The notes under the pieces were generated by a model, which was not told where the DNA came from, did not search any database, and was given only the letters and a program-made list of their open reading frames with translations. A DNA stretch of 64,000 bases from Spirosoma sp. SC4-14 (GTDB lineage: Bacteria > Bacteroidota > Bacteroidia > Cytophagales > Spirosomataceae): NCBI RefSeq assembly GCF_037201965.1, contig NZ_CP147518.1:557001-621000 (forward strand), read 5' to 3'. The position numbers and the translations under genes were made by a program. This document shows positions 46,427-55,739 of the stretch, in pieces; positions within the stretch are counted from its first letter, which is position 1; each line of letters opens with the position of its first letter.

Positions 46427-48238
46427 TCAGAAAATGTATTTATTCTCAGCAATCATAGCATCGGCAATCTGACGACGGGCATCCTTAAGATTCATGGGCT
46501 CAATTTTCGTGAATCGTTTCAGCCCCATCAGCATACCCCGGAGTTCGTCGCCATCGGCAAATGAGGTGATGGCAGCGCGGCCAGCATTATTGATTTTCTC
46601 GACGGCTTCGTGCAGGTACACCAACGCCATCTGCTTTTGTAATATAACTGCTTCTTCGCCTTTGATACCGATCAATTTTTCGACCCGTAGCAAGACTGAT
46701 TCGGCAGCATAAATTTCGATGGCCATATCGGCAATATTCATCAGAATTTCCTGCTCGTCGGAAAGGGTCATCATGAATTTCTGAACGGCAGCTCCAGCTA
46801 CCATCAAGGTTGCCTTTTTCAAGTTCCGGAGTACTTTCTTTTCGGCTACGAAAATACCTTCTTCTTCTTCGGTGTTGAAATCCGGGATCGACATGATTTC
46901 TTTCGCAACAGCCATAGCCGGACCCATCAGATCGAGTTCGCCTTTCATGGCCCGCTTCAGCAGCATGTCTACCACCAGCATCCGATTGATTTCGTTAGTA
47001 CCTTCGAAAATCCGATTGATGCGGGCATCGCGGTAAGACCGATCCATGGGTGCATCGGCCGAGTAGCCCATGCCGCCATACACCTGAACGCCTTCGTCGA
47101 CCACATAATCCAGTACTTCGGAACCGTGAACCTTCATGATGGCACATTCGATAGCAAACTGTTCCAGCGCTTTTAGTTTGGCTGGCCCGTCTTCCATTCC
47201 CTGGCTTTTCAGATCTTCAATCAGATCATCGATGTTTTGTCCGGCGCGATAGCTGGCCGTTTCAGAGGTATACACTTTCAACGCCATTTCGGCCAGTTTG
47301 TGCTTGATGGCGCCAAACTGAGAAATTGCTGTCTTAAACTGTTTGCGCTCGTTGGCATACCGAACGGCGTTGTTGATGACTTCCTTCGATCCGCCAACAG
47401 CCGCAATACCCAGCTTAATGCGGCCAATGTTCAGAATATTAACCGCAATCTTGAATCCATTGCCTCGCTCCGAGAGCAGGTTTTCGACCGGTACTTTCAA
47501 ATCGTTGAAGAAAATCTGCCGGGTATCTGAGCCTTTAATACCCATTTTGTGCTCAGGCTCGTTCATGGTAATGCCCTCGAACGAACGCTCGACAATGAAG
47601 GCCGACAGGTTTTTATCGGTTTGACCGTTCTCTTCAATTTTGGCAAAAACAATGTATATATCGGCAAAGCCACCATTGGTAATCCACATTTTCTGGCCAT
47701 TCAGTAGGTAGTGTTTACCATCTTCTGTCAGTTTGGCTTTTGTTTTACCAGAGTTGGCATCGGAGCCAGAGTCGGGTTCGGTGAGGCAGTAGGCTGCTTT
47801 CCACTCACCACTGGCCAGTTTGGGCAGGTATTTCGATTTTTGATCCTCATTGCCGTAGTAAACAATGGGCAACGTTCCGATACCCGTATGCGCCGATAGA
47901 GCCACCGAGAATGAATGCCCTGCGCCGGTGGTTTCGGCCACCAGCATCGAGGTATTGAAGTTCATGCCAAAACCGCCATATTCTTCCGGTACCGACGTGC
48001 CCAAAAGACCTAGCTCACCGGCCTTATCCATTAACGATGAGATCAGCGCGGGCGATTTTGCGTTATCTATTTCATTAAGTCTTGGCCAGATTTCGCGTTC
48101 CAGAAACTCGCGACTGCTGGCGGCAATCATCATCTGCTCTTCTGTAAACTCTTCAGGAATAAAGACTTGTGACGCTTCGGTTTCTTTAATCAGAAATTCG
48201 CCACCTTTTATGGAGGCTTTTTGTTTCGACGCGATCAT
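46427..48238 (-). CDS. Acyl-CoA dehydrogenase
   Basis: A 603-residue FAD enzyme that makes the first oxidation of fatty-acid beta-oxidation. Seen: YCLTEPDSGSDA, KMWITNGGFADIYIVFA, GFKIAVNILNIGRIKLGIAAVG, YGGMGYS and RIFEGTNEINRM, with the late Glu of EGTNE in the usual catalytic-base region. About 200 C-terminal residues beyond the core form an extra helical domain found in this long subfamily. Two copies of a TATGC-n2-GCATA palindrome lie just upstream of the start and one lies upstream of the thiolase gene, suggesting shared control. Confidence 0.93.
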   Translation of the reverse strand: MIASKQKASIKGGEFLIKETEASQVFIPEEFTEEQMMIAASSREFLEREIWPRLNEIDNAKSPALISSLMDKAGELGLLGTSVPEEYGGFGMNFNTSMLVAETTGAGHSFSVALSAHTGIGTLPIVYYGNEDQKSKYLPKLASGEWKAAYCLTEPDSGSDANSGKTKAKLTEDGKHYLLNGQKMWITNGGFADIYIVFAKIEENGQTDKNLSAFIVERSFEGITMNEPEHKMGIKGSDTRQIFFNDLKVPVENLLSERGNGFKIAVNILNIGRIKLGIAAVGGSKEVINNAVRYANERKQFKTAISQFGAIKHKLAEMALKVYTSETASYRAGQNIDDLIEDLKSQGMEDGPAKLKALEQFAIECAIMKVHGSEVLDYVVDEGVQVYGGMGYSADAPMDRSYRDARINRIFEGTNEINRMLVVDMLLKRAMKGELDLMGPAMAVAKEIMSIPDFNTEEEEGIFVAEKKVLRNLKKATLMVAGAAVQKFMMTLSDEQEILMNIADMAIEIYAAESVLLRVEKLIGIKGEEAVILQKQMALVYLHEAVEKINNAGRAAITSFADGDELRGMLMGLKRFTKIEPMNLKDARRQIADAMIAENKYIF

Positions 48239-48254
48239 GGTAAATAGGGTTTGT

Positions 48255-48266
48255 TATGCGTGCATA
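48255..48266. promoter_or_regulatory. Palindrome 1 before acyl-CoA dehydrogenase
   Basis: TATGCGTGCATA, followed by CTAA. It has the same half-sites (TATGC/GCATA) as the copies at 48302 and 55718 and lies 17 bases upstream of the acyl-CoA dehydrogenase start. Confidence 0.5.
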
Positions 48267-48301
48267 CTAATCAATAACAAATTAAATCATTTTTAAAATA
48301 G

Positions 48302-48313
48302 TATGCAAGCATA
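48302..48313. promoter_or_regulatory. Palindrome 2 before acyl-CoA dehydrogenase
   Basis: TATGCAAGCATA within a longer dyad AGTATGCAAGCATACT, flanked by AAAAT/ATTTT. Its centre is 47 bases from copy 1, near a whole number of helical turns. Confidence 0.6.
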
Positions 48314-48501
48314 CTATTTTTTAATTTTTATACGAATAGTTCTATTTATTGTTTGGTTGCTGCGGCTCGTTCACTCATCCCCTAAAAACTGTTAGTCGTC
48401 TAACTTTTTTCGGTACTCATCGCTTTTGATTTTCTGGTCTGTTCAGGTAAGCACAACTTTGTTGCATCTGACGGCCTAGACGCAGTGAACACAAACAGAC
48501 C

Positions 48502-48842
48502 ATGAAAAAAATGTTCGTTTTGATGCTGGGACTGCATCGTTTACTCAAAACATCATTAATGAAGCGCCCGTTGCTCACGTATCGATAACTAACGACCACA
48601 ATCTTAAACTAGTTGTTGGTCCCGAAGCCGCGAAGGGGATCATTGTGCTCCGCAATCTGGCCGGGCATCAGTTGTATACTAGTACAGGAGATTTATGTCA
48701 GGGCATTAAGCAGAAGTTTATCATTGATGAGCTCGCCACCGGAATGTATCAGGTTGCGGTTATTGCGGTGAACCAGAGTACTATTAAAACATTCGTCATT
48801 GAAGAGCATCCGGCTCAAACAGGCGTTAGCCTTCAATCATAG
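48502..48842 (+). pseudogene. Frameshifted small secreted protein with C-terminal sorting-like beta domain
   Basis: The ATG at 48502 begins a signal peptide (MKKMFVLMLGL), but that frame soon stops. From about 48534 a second frame (open from 48489) continues TASFTQNIINEAPVAHVSI, then KLVVGPEAAKGIIVLRNLAGHQLYTS and FIIDELATGMYQVAVI, to a stop at 48842. The two halves fit one secreted protein of about 110 residues with a DUF3244 or type-IX-sorting-like beta sandwich, broken by a frameshift near 48530. It could be a real pseudogene or a sequencing error. A hairpin follows. Confidence 0.55.
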
Positions 48843-48871
48843 ATCAACATGCCAGAGCTGACTTATTCCGT

Positions 48872-48909
48872 AACCATAAAAACCGGCTAATTCACCGGTT
48901 TTTATGGTT
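48872..48909 (+). terminator. hairpin terminator
   Basis: A 15-bp perfect stem (48872-48886 with 48895-48909) whose right arm contains a T-run, 30 bases past the frameshifted gene. Confidence 0.7.
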
Positions 48910-48990
48910 TAAAAGCTCCTTTATTTAGGAAAATCGCTGGCAGACTGAGACTTACCATTAGTTTTATTACATTGTAGGCTTACCCTATTT

Positions 48991-50100
48991 ATGGATAATC
49001 GGCTCACATCGACTCAGAAATGGCAACTAGCTGTTCGTTTACTGGTACTTTTTTCGCCATTGCTGCTTTATATTAATTTGCCTGAGCAAGCTCGCAATAC
49101 AGCTACGCTGATTCATATAATTCCCTTTTTTCTGGTATTCAGTCTGATCAATCTGCTGCTGTATTACCTCTGGATTAGCGGTATTGACTGGTGCCAGCGG
49201 CAATTATCGAACCGGTTCGGCAGCGATTTCCTGATGCAGTCCGATTGGCGGTCTATTCTATTTACGCTCGCCTTATCGGTTGCGCTGGCCATTCTATTCA
49301 CTCAGTCTCTTGAATTAATTCTACGAGGCTTGGCAGCTTTGGCTAAGCTTATCATTCCCTCATTACCTCAGGAGCGCGATCGATCGCCATTTCCGCCGGT
49401 TGTGTTAACTTATATTCAGCGGGCAAACAATGTATTTTCGATCGTTATTGTGCTAACAGCCTTCTATCTAACCATTAGCGAGCGGTCGTTCAGGCAGTTG
49501 AAGGATGTTCAGCTCAAGGCCGAGCGGCTAGAGAAAGAAGCCCTGTTGAGCCAGTTTGAAGCCCTAAAGAGTCAGTTGAGCCCTCATTTTCTGTTTAACA
49601 GTCTGAGCATTCTTACCTCACTGATTCATGAAGACATTGACCTGTCGGAACAATTTATCAAGCGATTATCTAAAGCATATCGCTATATTCTCGAACAGCG
49701 CGATCAGGATTTGGTGCCGCTCATGACCGAACTGGACTTTATTCAGTCGTACACGTTTCTGCTCAAGATTCGCTTTGAAAACAAATTCGATGTGTTTATT
49801 GATGTTTCTCCGCCTATTCAGAACTCATACCGCATTGCTCCACTGACCTTGCAACTATTGATCGAAAATGCGGTCAAACATAATCGGATGTCGCTCCAGG
49901 AGAAATTGCGGGTACGTGTCTATACGGATCAGGATTGGCTAATTGTTGAAAACCCCATTCAGGTACGCGACCAGCCGGAACCATCAACCGGCGTAGGACT
50001 TGCAAATATTGTTAATCGGTATTCGCTTTTAACGGATCGCCCCGTTTGGTTTGGTGCAGACCAGGGTTTGTTTGTTGTTAAAATCCCACTTATAAACTAA
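48991..50100 (+). CDS. LytS-type sensor histidine kinase
   Basis: A 369-residue kinase with four hydrophobic segments (about residues 15-30, 41-63, 88-108, 148-162), a linker coiled coil (165-190) and the signature LKSQLSPHFLFNSLSIL with phospho-accepting His199. LLIENAVKHN (N box) and GVGLANIVNRY (G box) follow. It pairs with the response regulator 38 bases downstream. No extracytoplasmic sensing domain is visible. Confidence 0.9.
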   Translation: MDNRLTSTQKWQLAVRLLVLFSPLLLYINLPEQARNTATLIHIIPFFLVFSLINLLLYYLWISGIDWCQRQLSNRFGSDFLMQSDWRSILFTLALSVALAILFTQSLELILRGLAALAKLIIPSLPQERDRSPFPPVVLTYIQRANNVFSIVIVLTAFYLTISERSFRQLKDVQLKAERLEKEALLSQFEALKSQLSPHFLFNSLSILTSLIHEDIDLSEQFIKRLSKAYRYILEQRDQDLVPLMTELDFIQSYTFLLKIRFENKFDVFIDVSPPIQNSYRIAPLTLQLLIENAVKHNRMSLQEKLRVRVYTDQDWLIVENPIQVRDQPEPSTGVGLANIVNRYSLLTDRPVWFGADQGLFVVKIPLIN

Positions 50101-50105
50101 AAAGC

Positions 50106-50128
50106 GAAAGAGCCTCATACGCTCTTTC
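50106..50128 (+). terminator. hairpin between kinase and regulator genes
   Basis: GAAAGAGC (50106-50113) pairs with GCTCTTTC (50121-50128) and is followed by TCTTT; a weak terminator or attenuator that could lower regulator expression relative to kinase. Confidence 0.4.
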
Positions 50129-50138
50129 ACTCTTTAAA

Positions 50139-50900
50139 ATGATGAACGTACTTATTATTGAAGACGAAGATCGTACTGCTCGCCAACTAGAGCGAATGCT
50201 CAAAAAGTATGATTCCAGCATACACATTCTGGCCCAATTGCCATCGGTCAGAGAGTCGGTTGCGTGGTTAAGTCAGCATTCGGTTCCTGACCTGATTTTG
50301 ATGGACATTCATCTGGAAGATGGGCTGGCATTCGCAATTTTTGAACAGATTCAGTTGACCACCCCCATTATTTTTACGACGGCCTACGACGAGTATATGA
50401 TTAAAGCCTTCAAGGTCAATAGCATCGACTACCTGCTGAAACCTGTTGATTACGATGAACTCGTTAATGCGCTGGAAAAATTCAAGACGTTGCGGAGCGT
50501 ATCGTCAAGTCCCGATTTAGCGAACCTGCTTCAGGTGATGCAGCAGTTTCGGGAGTCGCCCTTTAAAGAGCGCTTTATGGTTAGTATTGGCACCAAAATC
50601 CGGAGTGTTGAAACGAGCGAAATAGCTTATTTCGTTTCGGAGGAAAAAGCGACTTTTCTGACCACAAAAGAAGGGCAACTACTTCCGCTTGAATATAGTC
50701 TCGATCAGTTGAGTGGTATGCTGAACCCCTCGCAGTTTTTTCGAATAAACCGTCAGTTTCTGGTAGCGCGGACAGCTATTCAGGCGATTCATGTGTATTC
50801 GGCGGGTAAGCTAAAGGTAGAGCTTCGTCCGGTTCCTCGTGAGGAGGTATTTGTGAGCCAGAGTCGTTTATCAGACTTTAAAGACTGGTTGGGTCGTTGA
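50139..50900 (+). CDS. LytTR-family response regulator
   Basis: A 253-residue regulator with a receiver domain (IIEDEDR, phospho-acceptor Asp56 in LILMDIHLEDG, TTAYDEYM, YLLKPVDYDE) and a LytTR DNA-binding domain (residues about 145-250: IAYFVSEEKATFLTT, FFRINRQFLVARTAI). Partner of the kinase just upstream. The outer-membrane barrel gene begins about 117 bases later on the same strand and may be a target. Confidence 0.9.
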   Translation: MMNVLIIEDEDRTARQLERMLKKYDSSIHILAQLPSVRESVAWLSQHSVPDLILMDIHLEDGLAFAIFEQIQLTTPIIFTTAYDEYMIKAFKVNSIDYLLKPVDYDELVNALEKFKTLRSVSSSPDLANLLQVMQQFRESPFKERFMVSIGTKIRSVETSEIAYFVSEEKATFLTTKEGQLLPLEYSLDQLSGMLNPSQFFRINRQFLVARTAIQAIHVYSAGKLKVELRPVPREEVFVSQSRLSDFKDWLGR

Positions 50901-51016
50901 TGGTTTTCATTCGTCGGGCAAAAACCGATGTTTATCCGGTTGTTTTGCGAGCTTATCCTTTTTCTTTTTCAGACGTCGGCGGGCGGTTGCACCTTTGCAT
51001 CGTAAATCAAACACGT

Positions 51017-53596
51017 ATGAAACCGCACATTTTACTAATCGCTGTCTGTTTGCTGGTTAGTTATTTCAGTTCATCCGCCCGTGCCCAGTTCCCGATGGTG
51101 GGTGGTTCATCAACACAAACCAAAGCATTACCAGGCACAGCAGGAGACCAGAGCCCAAAAGGAACGGCCCGTATTTCAGGGATCGTAACGGATTCGGCTC
51201 AGGCCAAAGCTGTTGAGTTCGCCAGTATTGCTCTCTACAATAAAACAACCGATAAGCCTGTGGATGGCACGGTAGCCGACGAAAAAGGGAAGTTTACTTT
51301 GAACAAACTGGTGGCTGGCGAGTACCGCATTCTGGTTAGCTTTGTTGGCTTTCGTAATAAAACAATCGACAATGTTAAGATCGCAAACGGTCAAAGCCTC
51401 GATCTGGGCACTATCCAGCTTAGTTCGAATGTGAAAACGCTGAGCGAAGTAACGGTAGTGGGGCAGGCTACGCTGATTGAAGAGAAAGTAGACCGTCTGG
51501 TTTATAATGCCGATAAAGACATATTGGCTAAAGGCGGAGATGCTACCGATGTGCTGCGCAAAGTTCCGTTGCTAACGGTTGACCTGGATGGAAATGTATC
51601 GGTTCGTGGTAGCCAAAACATTAAAGTTCTTATCAATAACAAGCCGTCGACGATTGTTGCCAGCAGCGTTTCGGACGCGCTCAAGCAAATTCCGGCCGAT
51701 CAGATCAAAACCGTTGAAGTGATTACCAGCCCATCGGCCAAGTATGATGCCGAAGGGTCGGGTGGTATTATCAATATCATTACCAAGAAGAATAACCTGC
51801 AAGGCTTAAACCTCAATATCGATTCGGGTGTAGGAAATCGTGGTTCCATGCTTTCGCTGAACGGAAGCTACCGTAAAGGAAAAACGGGCTTTACGCTGGG
51901 TGGATTTGGACGAGGTGGTTATAATACGCCTACGAAAACCAACCTCGATCAGACGAGTGTTGTGGATGGTGTTTCAACACTTACCCGGCAAGCAGGCAAT
52001 GGCAATTCGTCGTTCCTGTTTGGTCAATATAATCTGGGTTTCGACTACGACATTGCCAAAAATCAAAGCCTGACGGCAGGTGTGCGCTATGGCGTACGGA
52101 ATATGAAAAATAAGCAGGATCTGCTTACGCAACTGTTTACCGACGGTACGCTGGGGTTAAGCTCAAGCCGGAACGTAGATACCAAGAATTTGTCGGGTAC
52201 TGTTGATGCCAACGTTGATTATCTGCACACCTTCAAACCGGGGCAGGAGTGGAGCGTTTCGACATTGTATAGCCGCAACGATCTGACCAATGATTTCAGT
52301 GCAAATCTGCTGAATAGTGTTGGCGAATTGACCGGTCGTCAGAAAAACCTGAACAAGAACGTTAACCAGGAATTTACGCTTCAAACAGATTATCAGACTC
52401 CTATCAAGAAAAACCAGATGCTGGAGTTTGGAGCCAAAGGTATTTTTCGGCAAGTGAATAGCGACTATCGCTATCTGCTTGGCGGCCCAACGGGTGATTT
52501 TACCACCGAAAACAATGGTACGGCCGGTTCGCTGTTGTATCACCAGAACATTGCTGCGGGCTATACTTCATATACGTATACCACCAAAAACCGGTATACC
52601 ATGAAAGGGGGCTTACGCTACGAACACACCTTTATCGATGCCACAAATGGCGACGGTACTAATCTGGGTGTTGGTGATTATGGTGTGCTGGTACCGAGTG
52701 TGAATGTTTCCAAAGCGATTAAAGGGACAACGCTGAAACTTGGATTTAACCGACGCATTCAGCGGCCGGGTCTGCAACAACTTAACCCGAACTTCAATAC
52801 GGCCAACCCACAGAACATTACGGTGGGTAATCCCAAGTTACGCCCTGAACTAACCAATAACTTTGAACTGGGTGTTAGCAAAACCATTAAGAAAACCTTT
52901 ATCAATGCTACCTTCTTTGGCCGAGTTACCAATAATGCCATTACACAGGTACGTCAGCCTTCCGATACACTAGCCGGAGCTATTGTGACAACGTATCAGA
53001 ACATTGGCCATCAGCAGGCATACGGAACCAATATTTTTGCTAATGTTGGCCTGACGTCGAAAATAAACATCGGTTTGTTTCTAAACACCTTCTATACGCG
53101 CCTGACTGGCGAAACGACCGGATCGGACGGCCTGTCAGAAACGGTAACCAACACGGGTATGACCATTGGGGGTGGAACGTTTGCTTCGGCTCAGTTTAAA
53201 AATGGCTGGGGCGCTCAGGGCTTTGCCTTTATGCAGGGCTCGCAGGTGCAGTTGCAGGGTCGCCAGGGCGGGTTTGGATTTTACTCGCTCGGCGTGAAAA
53301 AAGACCTCCCTAATAAGAAAGGAAGTGTTGGCCTGGCCGCCGAAAATTTCCTGGCTAACCGCTGGCATATTCAGACGGTACTGAATTCGACGCAGTTCAA
53401 TCAGGTAAGTGACGTTTACTTGTATAATCGGGGCATTCGTCTGACATTTACCTATAAAATTGGCAAAATGACAGTAGAGGCTCCTCGCAAGAAAGCCAAA
53501 TCGGTTAATAACGATGATGTGAAAACCGATGGAGGTGGCCAAACGCAATCGGGAGGCCAAAGCCCAGCCGGTGGAGCCGGTGGTTCTCGTCCGTAA
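51017..53596 (+). CDS. Outer-membrane beta-barrel (TonB-receptor-like) protein
   Basis: An 859-residue protein beginning at the ATG at 51017, which opens a signal peptide (ending SSSARAQ); the frame runs further upstream over the regulator gene end without credible coding. A carboxypeptidase-regulatory-like domain (about residues 55-135) is followed by a plug-like region (VRGSQNIKVLINNKPST, AKYDAEGSGGIINIITKK) and an OMP_b-brl_3-type barrel ending TFTYKIGKM. A disordered Gly/Gln/Ser-rich tail of about 45 residues follows. Substrate unknown. Confidence 0.85.
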   Translation: MKPHILLIAVCLLVSYFSSSARAQFPMVGGSSTQTKALPGTAGDQSPKGTARISGIVTDSAQAKAVEFASIALYNKTTDKPVDGTVADEKGKFTLNKLVAGEYRILVSFVGFRNKTIDNVKIANGQSLDLGTIQLSSNVKTLSEVTVVGQATLIEEKVDRLVYNADKDILAKGGDATDVLRKVPLLTVDLDGNVSVRGSQNIKVLINNKPSTIVASSVSDALKQIPADQIKTVEVITSPSAKYDAEGSGGIINIITKKNNLQGLNLNIDSGVGNRGSMLSLNGSYRKGKTGFTLGGFGRGGYNTPTKTNLDQTSVVDGVSTLTRQAGNGNSSFLFGQYNLGFDYDIAKNQSLTAGVRYGVRNMKNKQDLLTQLFTDGTLGLSSSRNVDTKNLSGTVDANVDYLHTFKPGQEWSVSTLYSRNDLTNDFSANLLNSVGELTGRQKNLNKNVNQEFTLQTDYQTPIKKNQMLEFGAKGIFRQVNSDYRYLLGGPTGDFTTENNGTAGSLLYHQNIAAGYTSYTYTTKNRYTMKGGLRYEHTFIDATNGDGTNLGVGDYGVLVPSVNVSKAIKGTTLKLGFNRRIQRPGLQQLNPNFNTANPQNITVGNPKLRPELTNNFELGVSKTIKKTFINATFFGRVTNNAITQVRQPSDTLAGAIVTTYQNIGHQQAYGTNIFANVGLTSKINIGLFLNTFYTRLTGETTGSDGLSETVTNTGMTIGGGTFASAQFKNGWGAQGFAFMQGSQVQLQGRQGGFGFYSLGVKKDLPNKKGSVGLAAENFLANRWHIQTVLNSTQFNQVSDVYLYNRGIRLTFTYKIGKMTVEAPRKKAKSVNNDDVKTDGGGQTQSGGQSPAGGAGGSRP

Positions 53597-53642
53597 AAAA
53601 CATCTATATTCACCCAGGTTTTCACTAGTAAATTACGCCTAC

Positions 53643-54359
53643 ATGAACATGAACAAATTTTTGGCTACCACGCTGGCCGCTTTTTTAGCTGTAAATACCT
53701 TCGCTCAAACGGTCGATGAGCTAGTCGACAAACACGTGGCTGCCCTTGGTGGAGCCGACAAACTGGCTGGAGTTAAAACGTTGGTCATTGACCGGTCGCT
53801 TTCCGTAAATGGTATGCAGATCCCCAGTAAAACAATAATGGTTGTGGGTAAAGCTTTGCGGTCAGAATCGTCGGTGATGGGAAATTCGATGATTCAGGTT
53901 GTCGATGGTGGAACAGGCTGGATGGTTCGCCCGGCAATGATGGGCGGTACCGGCGATCCCGAAGATATGCCTGCCGAAATGGTGAAGCAGCAGGTTGGCC
54001 AGCTCGACCCATTTGGTGCACTGGTCAACTATAAAGATAAAGGGAACAAGATCGAACTGGTTGGTAAGGAGAAAGTAGATGGCAAAGACGCTTATCATCT
54101 GAAAGTAACGACTAAAGATGGCGAAGCTTTTGATGAATACCTCGATGCCAATACATACTTGCTTAGCAAACTTGTGCGAAATGTTAATGGTCAAACAGGC
54201 GAAATTGCCTTTAGTGACTATAAGCCCGTGGATGGAATTCAGTTTGCACAGACAATGGAAATTGTAGGCGGACAGATGGGCACACTGACCTTCACGACCG
54301 ACAAAGTGCAAATAAATGCTCCTGTCGACGAAAGCATCTTTAAAAAAGGAGCGAAGTAA
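53643..54359 (+). CDS. LolA-like periplasmic protein
   Basis: A 238-residue exported protein (signal peptide residues 1-19, ending NTFAQ). The mature part, starting DELVDKHVAALGGADKLAGVKTL and going on through SKTIMVVGKALRSESSV, YHLKVTTKDGEAFDEYLDANTYLLSKL and GIQFAQTMEI, has the half-barrel pattern of LolA/outer-membrane lipoprotein-sorting relatives. Lying 46 bases after the barrel gene, it may be co-transcribed with it. Lipoprotein carrying is not established for this branch. Confidence 0.7.
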   Translation: MNMNKFLATTLAAFLAVNTFAQTVDELVDKHVAALGGADKLAGVKTLVIDRSLSVNGMQIPSKTIMVVGKALRSESSVMGNSMIQVVDGGTGWMVRPAMMGGTGDPEDMPAEMVKQQVGQLDPFGALVNYKDKGNKIELVGKEKVDGKDAYHLKVTTKDGEAFDEYLDANTYLLSKLVRNVNGQTGEIAFSDYKPVDGIQFAQTMEIVGGQMGTLTFTTDKVQINAPVDESIFKKGAK

Positions 54360-54373
54360 GCTCTTTTGCTGAA

Positions 54374-54447
54374 CTATCCTTTTTCATAACAGAACGGCCT
54401 TGATTTCTCTGAAGAAATCAAGGCCGTTCTGTTATGAAAAAGGATAG
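54374..54447. terminator. bidirectional terminator, 35-bp perfect stem
   Basis: Arms 54374-54408 and 54413-54447 are perfectly complementary around a 4-base loop, between convergent LolA-like and thiolase genes; the longest hairpin in the window. Confidence 0.85.
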
Positions 54448-54449
54448 TC

Positions 54450-55628
54450 TTAATTCAGACGCTCGAAAATGCCGGCAACGCCCTGACCTCCGCCCACACA
54501 GGCCGACACCATACCGTATTTCTGATCGCGACGGCGCATTTCGTTCAACAGTTGAACCGATAAGCGAGCGCCCGTTGAACCAAGCGCATGCCCGAGGGCA
54601 ATGGCTCCACCGTTTGGATTAATCTTGCTACGATCAAGACCCAACTCCTGAATGACGGCCAGCGACTGAGCGGCAAAAGCCTCATTTAATTCGATTTGTT
54701 CGATGTCGTCCTGCTTTAGTCCCGCTTTTTGCAAAGCGATAGGAATGGCAGCTACAGGACCAATACCCATAATCCGTGGTTCTACACCTGCGGTAGCGTA
54801 GGAAACCATACGAGCAATGGGCTGAAGATTTAATTCGTTCACCAACCGCTCTGACATGACCACAACAAAAGCGGCTCCGTCGGACGTTTGCGACGAATTG
54901 CCAGCCGTTACCGATCCGCCAGCCGCAAAAACGGGCCGCAGTTTACCGAGTGCTTGGGCGTTCGTATCGGCCCGTGGGCCTTCGTCCTGGGCTACCGTCC
55001 ACTGGCGCGTTTTCTTTTTGCCACTTTGGGCATCAAAATAGGTTTCGCTAACGTTGATCGGAACGATTTCGTCTGCGAATTTACCTTCTTTTTGAGCCGC
55101 CAGCGCTTTTTGATGCGATTCGTAAGCAAACTGGTCCTGCGCGTCGCGGCTGATCTTAAATTGTTGCGCTACCTGTTCGGCAGTCAAGCCCATGCCGATA
55201 TAATAGTCTGGGTGCGTTTTTGCGATTTCGTAATTCAGCGCTGTTTTCCAGCCCATAACCGGAACCAGCGACATCGACTCGGTGCCACCGGCAATGATGC
55301 AATCGGCCAGACCGGCATGGATTTTTGCCGATGCAATAGCAATGGCTTCAAGTCCTGAGCCGCAGTAACGGTTGATGGTCATGCCAGGTACACTCTTGGG
55401 GAGCGAAAGTAAAGCAATGTACCGGGCAATCTGCATGCCCTGCTCGGCCTCAGGTACGGCGTTGCCAACGATTAGGTCTTCAACGCGGGCGGGGTCGAGG
55501 TTAGGAACCTGGTTTAGTAAGTGCTTGATAACTTCAGCCGCCATATCGTCGGGGCGGGTGAAACGGAGACCTCCACGAGGGGCTTTACCCACTGCGGTTC
55601 GATATCCGGCTACAATATATGCGTCCAT
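54450..55628 (-). CDS. fadA: Acetyl-CoA C-acyltransferase (thiolase)
   Basis: A 392-residue thiolase for the last step of beta-oxidation. Seen: the acyl-accepting Cys in [46 protein letters not shown] with the catalytic His, and the second Cys in SACVGGGQG. It could also act in acetoacetyl-CoA synthesis. The usual beta-oxidation partner (3-hydroxyacyl-CoA dehydrogenase) is not here, but the gene shares an upstream palindrome with the acyl-CoA dehydrogenase. Confidence 0.93.
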   Translation of the reverse strand: MDAYIVAGYRTAVGKAPRGGLRFTRPDDMAAEVIKHLLNQVPNLDPARVEDLIVGNAVPEAEQGMQIARYIALLSLPKSVPGMTINRYCGSGLEAIAIASAKIHAGLADCIIAGGTESMSLVPVMGWKTALNYEIAKTHPDYYIGMGLTAEQVAQQFKISRDAQDQFAYESHQKALAAQKEGKFADEIVPINVSETYFDAQSGKKKTRQWTVAQDEGPRADTNAQALGKLRPVFAAGGSVTAGNSSQTSDGAAFVVVMSERLVNELNLQPIARMVSYATAGVEPRIMGIGPVAAIPIALQKAGLKQDDIEQIELNEAFAAQSLAVIQELGLDRSKINPNGGAIALGHALGSTGARLSVQLLNEMRRRDQKYGMVSACVGGGQGVAGIFERLN

Positions 55629-55717
55629 ATACTAGACTGTTGATTACTGGTTAAGCAGGAAACTCACTGCAATAACTCATTTTTTGCCGGAATAATTACA
55701 ACGTCAGGCGAAAATAT

Positions 55718-55729
55718 TATGCAAGCATA
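55718..55729. promoter_or_regulatory. Palindrome before thiolase gene
   Basis: TATGCAAGCATA followed by CTATT, identical over 12 bases (and the CTATT flank) to copy 2 before the acyl-CoA dehydrogenase; 90 bases upstream of the thiolase start. Confidence 0.6.
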
Positions 55730-55739
55730 CTATTATTCT

